39,509 nt of DNA from Treponema sp. (lineage in GTDB: Bacteria; Spirochaetota; Spirochaetia; Treponematales; Breznakiellaceae), in assembly GCA_009785215.1 (NCBI GenBank), contig WQWU01000022.1, positions 1 to 39,509 of the forward strand. Reading direction: 5' to 3'. A model generated the notes under the pieces. It ran no database searches. It had not been told where the DNA came from and saw only the letters and a list, made by a program, of their open reading frames with translations. Below, piece by piece: positions 9,643 through 16,601 of the stretch (the first letter of the stretch is position 1; every line of letters starts with the position of its first letter). The translations under genes were made by a program, and so were the position numbers.

Positions 9643-9751
9643 CTAATTAAAAACTTCAGTTTTTAGTTAGCTTCTCTAATATAAGGAAAAAGCAGCTTTA
9701 GCTGGTTTTTCCAAAATCAACTACAAACCTAACCGAGGTTTGTAGTTGATT
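9643..9751. repeat. Three tandem inverted repeats between flgF and flgG
   Basis: Three hairpins occupy the gap. Arms 9643-9655 and 9658-9670 form 13 bp with one G-T and a 2-nt loop. Arms 9685-9696 and 9701-9712 form 12 bp with one mismatch and a 4-nt loop. Arms 9715-9730 and 9736-9751 form 16 perfect bp with a 5-nt loop, reaching into the flgF stop codon. The second has flanking A and T runs and could act as a terminator or attenuator in either direction. Confidence 0.85.
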
Positions 9752-10601
9752 ACCCAAACTTCGCAACTTGATTTATTAATGTACCCAGCATTGCTTCTTC
9801 TGTCTGAATCACTTTCTGATTCGCTTCATAAGCGCGGTTTACTTCGATCATTTGTACCATTTCTACTACAGGATCAACATTGGAAGATTCCAAAAAACCC
9901 TGTAAAACTTTTGGCCGGTTTTCATCTGCCATTATAAAAGCAGGTCCGGAAAATTCAGTTTCGCGGTAAAGACTGGATCCTTGTTTTGCAAGAAAACGTT
10001 CAAGTTCAAACTCTACTATTTTAAGAGTATCTAACAATACTGGTTCTTCCCAAAGATTCCTTTCTCTTCCTACCATTACTTCCGGATCATCGGGATAAAC
10101 TGCATTAACCCATATCCTGCCGTCTGCATCAATTTTAAAATTATTTGCTCTAACGCTGATTGGACCGTTTTCGCCAAGGACTGGAAAACCTTCTTTTGTT
10201 AAAAGGAAACCTTCCTTTCCAAGAATAAATGAACCGTTTCTTGTATACCGCTCGCCGTAAGGAGTTGCAACGGCAAGAAAACCCTTGCCTTCCAGCATAA
10301 TATCAAAATCGCTCTGTGTTTCTTTTGGTGCACCCTGAGTAAAATTGGTATATAATTCATTTAATTCTACACCGGTTCCAAGCTTGCCTATGATAGGAGA
10401 AGCATCTCCAGAGCCGAATGGGTGTTTATAAACCCCGTCATCGTCCATTCTGCGAAGAAGCATTTCGGGGAAAGCCTTAAAAGACGCTACATCTCTCTTG
10501 TAACCGTCTGTATCTACGTTAGCCAGATTGTTTGCAACAGCATCTAACCGCCACTGCTGCGCCCTCATTCCGCTGGCGCCTGTATACCATCCTCTTATCA
10601 A
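9750..10601 (-). CDS. flgF: Flagellar proximal rod protein FlgF
   Basis: This 283-residue flagellar rod protein of the FlgF/FlgG family opens with MIRGWYTGASGM and NNLANVDTDGYKRD, has the central GKGFLAVATPYGERYTRNG, and ends with EMVQMIEVNRAYEANQKVIQ. It is longer and more divergent in its middle than the neighbouring FlgG, and sits first in the operon, so FlgF is the likely identity. Some spirochaete annotations call both genes flgG. The start is TTG with a strong CGGAGG 5 nt before it. This TTG gives exactly the family's conserved N-terminus. The ribosome site lies in a small hairpin, and a sigma-28-type promoter is just upstream. Confidence 0.92.
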   Translation of the reverse strand: MIRGWYTGASGMRAQQWRLDAVANNLANVDTDGYKRDVASFKAFPEMLLRRMDDDGVYKHPFGSGDASPIIGKLGTGVELNELYTNFTQGAPKETQSDFDIMLEGKGFLAVATPYGERYTRNGSFILGKEGFLLTKEGFPVLGENGPISVRANNFKIDADGRIWVNAVYPDDPEVMVGRERNLWEEPVLLDTLKIVEFELERFLAKQGSSLYRETEFSGPAFIMADENRPKVLQGFLESSNVDPVVEMVQMIEVNRAYEANQKVIQTEEAMLGTLINQVAKFG

Positions 10602-10622
10602 AACTACCTCCGTCCGTAGTTT
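10601..10622 (-). promoter_or_regulatory. Hairpin enclosing the flgF ribosome-binding site
   Basis: AAACTAC and GTAGTTT form a perfect 7-bp stem with an 8-nt loop that holds most of the GGAGG. The TTG start begins at the last base of the stem. It could slow translation initiation of flgF. Confidence 0.5.
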
Positions 10623-10624
10623 GA

Positions 10625-10652
10625 TTATCGGCGTATTTTTTACTGATATTTA
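10625..10652 (-). promoter_or_regulatory. Sigma-28 (FliA)-type promoter for the flagellar rod operon
   Basis: On the minus strand GCCGATAA (10625-10632) is identical to the flagellar sigma-28 -10 consensus. TAAATATC (10645-10652) lies 12 nt upstream and shares TAAA with the -35 consensus. It sits 24 nt before the flgF start codon, in the gap after the diguanylate cyclase gene. Confidence 0.6.
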
Positions 10653-10659
10653 TGCCATT

Positions 10660-11565
10660 TCAGGAGGCAGGAACAACTTTATTCCGGCCTGTCTGCTTGG
10701 CTGCGTACAATGCCTTATCGGCACTGGAAATGAAGGCATCTACAGAACTCTCCAGCGCGGGAATTATCGAATTTACCCCTATGCTTATTGTTATTTTAAG
10801 TTCAGATTTATCAAGGCTGGGAAACAATGTATTCTCTACTTCCTGGCGGATTCTCTCGGCAACTTCTAAAGCGCCTTTAATGCAGGTATTCGGCATGAGA
10901 ACGACAAATTCTTCACCGCCCCATCTTGCGGCAAAATCGCCAGGACGGTTAAATGAATGAATAAAAATTTCTGCTATTGCCTGCAAAACCATATCACCCT
11001 GCAAATGCCCGTATATATCATTAATATTCTTGAAATTATCAAGATCCATTATTAAAAGGCTGATTGGCGTATTTTCCCTTACCGCCTGTTTCCATTCCAT
11101 TTTCAGCCGTTCATCAAAACTGCGCCGGTTTGGAATATTGGTTAACTGATCTATCATGCTAAGACGTTCTATGGTTTCAATCTGGTTCACAATCTGAATC
11201 TGGTTGCGGACTCTTAATTTAACGATTGCCGGACTAAAAGGCTTGGTTATATAATCAACAGCATCAAGAGAGAGGCCTTTTTCCTCATCTTCATCGCTGT
11301 CCAGTCCTGTAATAAAAATAACAGGTGTTTTTCTTAATTCTTCGCATTTTTTAATTTCTTCCAGAGTTTGATACCCGTCCATATCCGGCATTAAAATATC
11401 CAGAAGAATCAAATCCGGACGGAACTCTTTTACTTTTTCTACTGCATTTTTTCCGTTTGTCGATGTAAAAATCGTATAATCTTCTCCAAGTATATATGTT
11501 AATACTTTTAAATTTGCGCTTTCATCATCTACAATCAGCAAAGAATTCTTTTTTTCCATCATCAT
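10660..11565 (-). CDS. Response regulator with GGDEF diguanylate cyclase domain
   Basis: It makes c-di-GMP from two GTP under control of a phosphorylatable receiver. Of the 301 residues, the receiver covers about 8-125, with the acidic pair in LIVDDE, phospho-acceptor Asp in LILLDILMPDMDG, Thr in VIFITG and Lys in YITKPFSP. The GGDEF domain covers about 145-300, with active site RWGGEEF and an intact inhibitory site RPGD five residues before it. The order matches the simple PleD-like class. I chose the first of three ATGs, at 11565, because AAAGGA lies 4 nt upstream. It follows the histidine-kinase-like gene by 22 nt, so the two are probably one operon and one pathway. Confidence 0.93.
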   Translation of the reverse strand: MMMEKKNSLLIVDDESANLKVLTYILGEDYTIFTSTNGKNAVEKVKEFRPDLILLDILMPDMDGYQTLEEIKKCEELRKTPVIFITGLDSDEDEEKGLSLDAVDYITKPFSPAIVKLRVRNQIQIVNQIETIERLSMIDQLTNIPNRRSFDERLKMEWKQAVRENTPISLLIMDLDNFKNINDIYGHLQGDMVLQAIAEIFIHSFNRPGDFAARWGGEEFVVLMPNTCIKGALEVAERIRQEVENTLFPSLDKSELKITISIGVNSIIPALESSVDAFISSADKALYAAKQTGRNKVVPAS

Positions 11566-11587
11566 ACCGTCCTTTGTGTTAAATCCT

Positions 11588-13288
11588 TTATGAAAACTCA
11601 TTTATAACCATTTCCAGTTCAGTTTTAAGTATCCTTAATTGTTCCTCTGTTACCAGGTTTTTTCCGTCTTTAAGCTGATTTTCAATACTTGCAGCGGCTT
11701 TTTGCAGAATAATTTTACCAACATGCCCTGCGTTGCTTTTTAATGTATGCGAAAGCATTTTTGCCTGTTTTAAATCACCGTTTTCCATGGCTGCGGTAAT
11801 TTCGTCATAAATTTTTTTATTATTTTTAACAAACGCCGCTTGAATATCCTTTTGAAAATGCACATCTGTTTCTATTTGGGTACTTTGGCGTTCTTTTATA
11901 AGCCTTGTGGGCGTTAAATACTTCATAAGGCAGCGCCATAACTCCTGCGATGTAAACGGTTTTCCAACGCAGTCATTCATGCCGCTCTTTCTGTAAATAT
12001 CCCTGTCGTTAAACATAATATTTGCTGTCATGGCAACAACCGGCACGCCGGTATTAAGTTCCATAATTTTTAACGATGCCTCAAGACCGTCCATAACTGG
12101 CATATGCATATCCATAAAAACAAGATCAAATTGCTTTTGCTTTTTAATCATCCGTTCTTTTACCAAATCCAATCCCATCTTGCCGTTTTCGGCGACAATT
12201 GTTTTTAAACCAACCCTTCTAAGATGTTCGCAAATAACCTGCTGATTCATGTGATTATCTTCGCACAATAAAATTTCACCTTCAAAAGCAGGTTTCTCCA
12301 ATTCATTAATGACAACTTTTTGTTCAAACATATCATCATCTCTGGTATTAACAGTATCAAAAACCAGTTCAAAGCTGAATTTACTTCCAATACCCGGTGA
12401 ACTTTCTACAGAAAGCTTTCCGCCCATTAGTTCGATAATATTCCTTGTTATACTTAATCCAAGCCCCGTTTTTAAAAGAGGATCAAGTATTGTTTTAACC
12501 TGTTCAGAAGTCATGCCGATACCGGAATCTTTTATTTCAAAATACATGGTTATGGTATTTTCTTCCATGTGTTTTAAAACAGCATGAAGTTTGATCATTC
12601 CCGTATTTGTAAACTTTATGGCATTGGATAAAAGATTTATAAGAATCTGAAGCAGCCTTGTTGGATCTCCCATCGGTCTTTTCCCGATACTTGGTTCTAC
12701 ATAAAAATAGAGAGTTAATCCTTTTTCTACCGCTTTTGGCAGCATTAATGTCCTGCAGCTGGAAAACAATTCATGCATTTCAAATGGAATATTTTCAAGC
12801 TCCATTTTTCCGGATTCAGCTTTTGAAATATCCAAAACATCATTAATAATCTGCAATAACCACTGCGCATTAGTTCTGATTTTATTTAAATAATCCCTTG
12901 TTTTAAGAGATGATTCGCTGTCCAAAGCCAGTTCAGAAAAACCTACAATGCTGTTCATTGGCGTGCGGATCTCGCGGTTAATTTTTGCAAAAAAAGCAGA
13001 TTTTGAAACAGACATATTATCTTCGGCTTTTTTAGATAACTCGGCTTCTTCTAACGGCCGCTTTAAAATTAAAGCTGCCAATACAAAGGCAAAAATGCTT
13101 AAAAATAGAGTAATAAAACATGTCAGCAATAAACCGGCAAAAATATCATATTCCATTCCGCCGGTTTTCTGCGTCAGAATTAAAATACCGGCAGTTAAAA
13201 AAGAAACATTGATAAATAACGCTGTTGCAGCAATTACGAGAAAAATCCATGTTCGGATAGATATTTTATTCTTGAAAAATCCCGTCAT
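11588..13288 (-). CDS. Degenerate hybrid histidine kinase with receiver and HPt domains
   Basis: This is a membrane protein with the layout of a hybrid sensor kinase, 566 residues long: two membrane helices (about 12-36 and 47-72), HisKA-like helix (95-160), HATPase (205-320), receiver (340-460) and HPt (480-560). The phospho-acceptor position of the H-box reads NREIRTP, with Arg105 (codon CGC at 12974-12976) where SHEIRTP has His. The ATP lid is also shortened, going from ILDPLLK straight to TGLGLS. The N-box (NLLSNAIKF) and DSGIGM remain, as do receiver Asp393 and HPt His514. It probably cannot autophosphorylate in the usual way and may act as a phosphorelay intermediate or scaffold. It precedes the diguanylate cyclase gene. 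The start ATG has no Shine-Dalgarno; a TTG at 13312 is the alternative. Confidence 0.88.
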   Translation of the reverse strand: MTGFFKNKISIRTWIFLVIAATALFINVSFLTAGILILTQKTGGMEYDIFAGLLLTCFITLFLSIFAFVLAALILKRPLEEAELSKKAEDNMSVSKSAFFAKINREIRTPMNSIVGFSELALDSESSLKTRDYLNKIRTNAQWLLQIINDVLDISKAESGKMELENIPFEMHELFSSCRTLMLPKAVEKGLTLYFYVEPSIGKRPMGDPTRLLQILINLLSNAIKFTNTGMIKLHAVLKHMEENTITMYFEIKDSGIGMTSEQVKTILDPLLKTGLGLSITRNIIELMGGKLSVESSPGIGSKFSFELVFDTVNTRDDDMFEQKVVINELEKPAFEGEILLCEDNHMNQQVICEHLRRVGLKTIVAENGKMGLDLVKERMIKKQKQFDLVFMDMHMPVMDGLEASLKIMELNTGVPVVAMTANIMFNDRDIYRKSGMNDCVGKPFTSQELWRCLMKYLTPTRLIKERQSTQIETDVHFQKDIQAAFVKNNKKIYDEITAAMENGDLKQAKMLSHTLKSNAGHVGKIILQKAAASIENQLKDGKNLVTEEQLRILKTELEMVINEFS

Positions 13289-13295
13289 TTGAAAA

Positions 13296-13304
13296 ATGCT
13301 ACCA
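13296..13304 (-). promoter_or_regulatory. Candidate extended -10 for the kinase/GGDEF operon
   Basis: On the minus strand TGGTAGCAT forms an extended -10 whose end lies 7 nt before the ATG at 13288. No -35 is clear. Confidence 0.35.
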
Positions 13305-13325
13305 TAAATCAAAAGAAATGGCTAT

Positions 13326-13360
13326 AAAAAAAAGCTGCCCGGGATAAAATCCAGGACAGC
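13326..13360 (-). terminator. Rho-independent terminator of ppdK
   Basis: On the minus strand an 11-bp stem, with one mismatch and one G-T, around a short loop is followed directly by eight T residues. It lies 38 nt after the ppdK stop codon. Confidence 0.85.
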
Positions 13361-13398
13361 CTCTTATTGAAAGTTTTTTTTATATACCTAATCCCGTA

Positions 13399-16300
13399 TT
13401 AGATAATTGATGCTGCTACAGGTTTAGGAGCTGCAGGTTTCTTTGCAGCAGGTTTTTTTGCTGCGGCTTTCTTTGCAGCAGGTTTCTTTGCGCCGGCTTT
13501 CTTTGCGCCAGCTTTCTTAGCGGCTGGTTTTTTTACAGCTTTCTTTGCGCCAGCTTTTTTGGCTGGTTTTTTTACGGCTTTCTTTGCGCCAGCTTTTTTA
13601 ACTGTCTTTTTTGCGCCAGCTTTTTTGGCTGGTTTTTTTACAGCTTTCTTCGCTGCTGGTTTTTTTACAGCTTTTTTAACTGTTTTTTTTGCGCCAGCTT
13701 TCTTAGCGCCGGTTTTTTTTGCACCAGCTTTTTTTGCAGCGGGTTTCTTCTTCGCTGCTGGTTTCTTTGCAGATGTTACTGCCATCTTTTTGTCCCCCTT
13801 ACCAGGTTTTTTACTGCCTTTCACCTTGGCAGTGGCGGGTGTTGTCTTACCTGACACCCCTCCCTTTATGTCTTTTCCGGAATTTTTGATAACAGCCTGC
13901 GCTCCGGCAAGGCGTGCTAATGGAACCCGGAATGGTGAACATGATACATAGCTAAATCCTGCTCTATAACAGAAGTCGATAGATGCCGGATCGCCGCCGT
14001 GTTCGCCGCAGATCCCAACTTTGAGATCTGGTTTTGTGGTTCTTCCCGCTTCGATTGCGTGTTCGATAAGACCGCCAACACCATGCTGATCGAGTGTCTG
14101 GAACGGTTCGTCATCAAGAATACCTTTCTGTAAATAGATAGGCAAGAATGATGCAACGTCGTCACGGCTGAAGCCGAAAGTCATTTGTGTAAGATCGTTT
14201 GTTCCAAAGCTGAAGAAATCTGCATAATCGGCAACTGTGCCGGCGCGGATTGCAGCGCGGGGAACTTCGATCATTGTACCAATAGATACAGGCACTGTTA
14301 CGCCTGCAGCTTTAAATACTCTTTCTAAAACTTTTTCTGCATTCGGGCGCAGGAATTTAAGTTCTCTTGGAGTAACAACAAGCGGAATCATAATTTCGGG
14401 GTTTACAGGAATTTTCTGTTTTGCACAGTCAGCCGCCGCTAAAGCGATAGCTTCTACCTGCATGTCGTAAATTTCGGGGTAAGTTACCGCCAAACGACAG
14501 CCGCGATGACCCAACATCGGGTTACTTTCTACAAGAGTATCGATTTTTGTTGCTAATTTGTTAGCATCAAGCCCTAAATGATTTGCAAGTTCTGCAATTT
14601 CTTCCTTTGAATGAGGTACAAACTCATGCAACGGCGGGTCTAAAAGCCTGATTGTAACAGGACGGCCTTCCATTGCCTTGAAAATACCAAAGAAATCTTT
14701 CTGCTGTAATGGAAGAATCTTTTTTAATTCTTTCTTTCTGTCTTCTTCTGTTTCGGAAAGAATCATTGCGCGGAAGTGAACAAGTTTTTCTTTTTCAAAG
14801 AACATATGTTCTGTACGGCAAAGACCAATACCCTGAGCGCCGAAATCGAATGCACGTTTTGCATCTTCCGGCTGATCAGCGTTAGTTCTAACGTCAAATC
14901 CTTTGATTTTTCCGCGAACTGCGCCTTTTCTAACTTCATCGCACCATTTAAGGAAGGTTTCCATTTCTTTGGAGATTGCAGGAGCTACAAGCGGCATTTT
15001 TCCTTCATATACTTCGCCGGATGAACCATCAATTGTGATCCAGTCGCCTTCTTTATATGTTTTTCCGCCGATATCTACTGTTCCGTCGCCAAGCAATAAG
15101 ACATTTTTTGCGCCGACAATACAAGGTGTTCCCATTCCGCGTGCTACTACTGCAGCGTGAGATGTCATACCGCCTGTCGAAGTTAAAATACCCTGCGCAA
15201 CAACCATTCCGCCGATATCTTCGGGGCTGGTTTCTTTGCGGACCATCATTACTTTTTCGCCTCTTTCATGCCATGCTTCCGCTTCTTTTGCTGTGTAAAC
15301 AATTCTGCCGGATGCAGCGCCTGGAGATGCATTTAAACCTTTTGTTAAAGGTTTTGCTTCTTTTTGAGCTTTAACATCGATCATTGGGTGAAGTAATTGA
15401 TCAAGATGACCAGGTGTTACGCGTAAAATAGCTGTATTTTTGTCGATTAATCCTTCGTTTACCATGTCGATTGCACATTTTACTGCAGCAGTACCGGCTC
15501 TTTTACCGTTTCTTGTCTGCAGAATGTAAAGAATTCCCTGCTGAACAGTGAATTCCATGTCCTGCATATCTTTAAAATGTTTTTCCAGTCTGTTTTTAAT
15601 ACCGATTAACTGTTTATAAATCGCAGGATTTTTCTTTTCCAATGTAGAAATTCTTTCCGGTGTTCTGATACCTGCAACAACGTCTTCACCTTGTGCATTC
15701 ATTAAGTATTCACCGTAGAATTCATTAACACCTGTTGATGGATCGCGGCTGAAACATACGCCTGTGCCGGAATCATCGCCGAAATTACCATAAACCATTG
15801 ATTGAACGTTTACAGCAGTTCCTTTTAAACCCTTAATGTTCTCTATCTGGCGGTATTTAACAGCTCTTTCGTTCATCCATGAACCAAAAACTGCATTAAT
15901 TGAACCCCATAATTGATCCATCGGATTTTGCGGAAAGTCTTTACCTGAATGTTTTTTTACGATTTGTTTGTATTCACCAACAAGTTTTTCTAAATCTGCA
16001 GCTGTAAGGTCGGTATCTAATTCAACTTTTTTGCTTTTTTTAATGGAAGTAAGTACTTCTTCGAAATGGTCGTGGTCAACGCCCATAACAACATCACCGT
16101 ACATTTGAATGAAACGCCTGTAAGCATCCCATGCAAATCTTGGATTCTTGGTCTTATTTGAAAGCCCAACAACCGCTTTATCGCTCATACCAAGGTTAAG
16201 GATTGTATCCATCATACCTGGTAATGATGCTGCAGCCCCTGAACGGACAGAAACTAAAAGCGGATCATTCGGATCGCCAAGTTTCTTTTTCATTGTTGTT

Positions 16301-16536
16301 TCCAGTTTCTTTAAACTGGCTTCAACTTCTTCTTTAAGTCCAGCAGGATACTTATTTTTATTTTCATAATAAGCAGCGCATACATCTGTAGAAATTGTAA
16401 ATCCCGGCGGAACCGGTATTCCAAGATTAGTCATCTCTGCAAGGTTAGCTCCTTTGCCTCCCAATACTAATCTCATCTTTGCATCTCCTTCTGCTTTACC
16501 ATTGCCGAAGAAGTAAACATTTTTCTGCTTAGCCAT
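13399..16536 (-). CDS. ppdK: Pyruvate, phosphate dikinase with histone H1-like C-terminal tail
   Basis: It interconverts pyruvate, ATP and phosphate with PEP, AMP and PPi; in anaerobes this often runs toward pyruvate and ATP. Residues 1 to about 883 are a normal PPDK: an N-terminal nucleotide-binding domain (GGKGANLAEM, SVRSGAAASLPGMMDT), the central phospho-His domain (GGMTSHAAVVARGMGTPC), and the C-terminal PEP/pyruvate barrel (FGTNDLTQMTFGFSRDD, ICGEHGGDP). About 160 further residues follow, most of them repeats such as KKPAAKKAGAKK, a strongly basic tail absent from ordinary PPDK. I chose the ATG at 16536 because GGAGG lies 6 nt before it; the ATG two codons earlier touches the GGAGG. It is monocistronic, with its own promoter and terminator. 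Confidence 0.97.
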   Translation of the reverse strand: MAKQKNVYFFGNGKAEGDAKMRLVLGGKGANLAEMTNLGIPVPPGFTISTDVCAAYYENKNKYPAGLKEEVEASLKKLETTMKKKLGDPNDPLLVSVRSGAAASLPGMMDTILNLGMSDKAVVGLSNKTKNPRFAWDAYRRFIQMYGDVVMGVDHDHFEEVLTSIKKSKKVELDTDLTAADLEKLVGEYKQIVKKHSGKDFPQNPMDQLWGSINAVFGSWMNERAVKYRQIENIKGLKGTAVNVQSMVYGNFGDDSGTGVCFSRDPSTGVNEFYGEYLMNAQGEDVVAGIRTPERISTLEKKNPAIYKQLIGIKNRLEKHFKDMQDMEFTVQQGILYILQTRNGKRAGTAAVKCAIDMVNEGLIDKNTAILRVTPGHLDQLLHPMIDVKAQKEAKPLTKGLNASPGAASGRIVYTAKEAEAWHERGEKVMMVRKETSPEDIGGMVVAQGILTSTGGMTSHAAVVARGMGTPCIVGAKNVLLLGDGTVDIGGKTYKEGDWITIDGSSGEVYEGKMPLVAPAISKEMETFLKWCDEVRKGAVRGKIKGFDVRTNADQPEDAKRAFDFGAQGIGLCRTEHMFFEKEKLVHFRAMILSETEEDRKKELKKILPLQQKDFFGIFKAMEGRPVTIRLLDPPLHEFVPHSKEEIAELANHLGLDANKLATKIDTLVESNPMLGHRGCRLAVTYPEIYDMQVEAIALAAADCAKQKIPVNPEIMIPLVVTPRELKFLRPNAEKVLERVFKAAGVTVPVSIGTMIEVPRAAIRAGTVADYADFFSFGTNDLTQMTFGFSRDDVASFLPIYLQKGILDDEPFQTLDQHGVGGLIEHAIEAGRTTKPDLKVGICGEHGGDPASIDFCYRAGFSYVSCSPFRVPLARLAGAQAVIKNSGKDIKGGVSGKTTPATAKVKGSKKPGKGDKKMAVTSAKKPAAKKKPAAKKAGAKKTGAKKAGAKKTVKKAVKKPAAKKAVKKPAKKAGAKKTVKKAGAKKAVKKPAKKAGAKKAVKKPAAKKAGAKKAGAKKPAAKKAAAKKPAAKKPAAPKPVAASII
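13402..13770 (-). repeat. Repetitive DNA encoding the Lys/Ala/Pro tail of PPDK
   Basis: The DNA is a run of near-identical 9-15 nt units encoding KKPAA, KKAGA, KKTV and KKAV. Alternate Lys and Ala codons keep copies imperfect. There is no interruption of the frame, which suggests expansion within the coding sequence and selection for a basic product. Confidence 0.9.
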
Positions 16537-16554
16537 TAACATCCTCCATAACTA

Positions 16555-16583
16555 ACTATACCATCTTTTATTTTTTTATGCAA
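16555..16583 (-). promoter_or_regulatory. Promoter of ppdK
   Basis: On the minus strand TTGCAT (16578-16583), 17 nt, then TATAGT (16555-16560) with TG one base before it. The predicted leader is about a dozen nt and contains GGAGG. The -35 lies close to the divergent helicase -10. Confidence 0.7.
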
Positions 16584-16588
16584 GTGTT

Positions 16589-16594
16589 TATAAT
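16589..16594 (+). promoter_or_regulatory. Candidate -10 box of the helicase gene
   Basis: A perfect TATAAT ends 7 nt before the ATG at 16602, so transcription would begin at or next to the start codon. The -35 is poor. Confidence 0.5.
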
Positions 16595-16601
16595 AAATAT
16601 T

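Noticed and set aside
8823-10601. flgF and flgG as a tandem duplication of one gene
   Set aside because: The ends are similar as in all rod proteins, but the central parts differ clearly, as expected for two distinct rod subunits.
10660-11565. GGEEF instead of GGDEF in the diguanylate cyclase
   Set aside because: GGEEF is a standard active form, and the inhibitory RxxD site is also present.
13559-13951. Long plus-strand frame rich in Phe and Ala opposite the ppdK tail
   Set aside because: It is the complement of the Lys/Ala repeats; it has no ribosome site and the sense frame continues a real enzyme.
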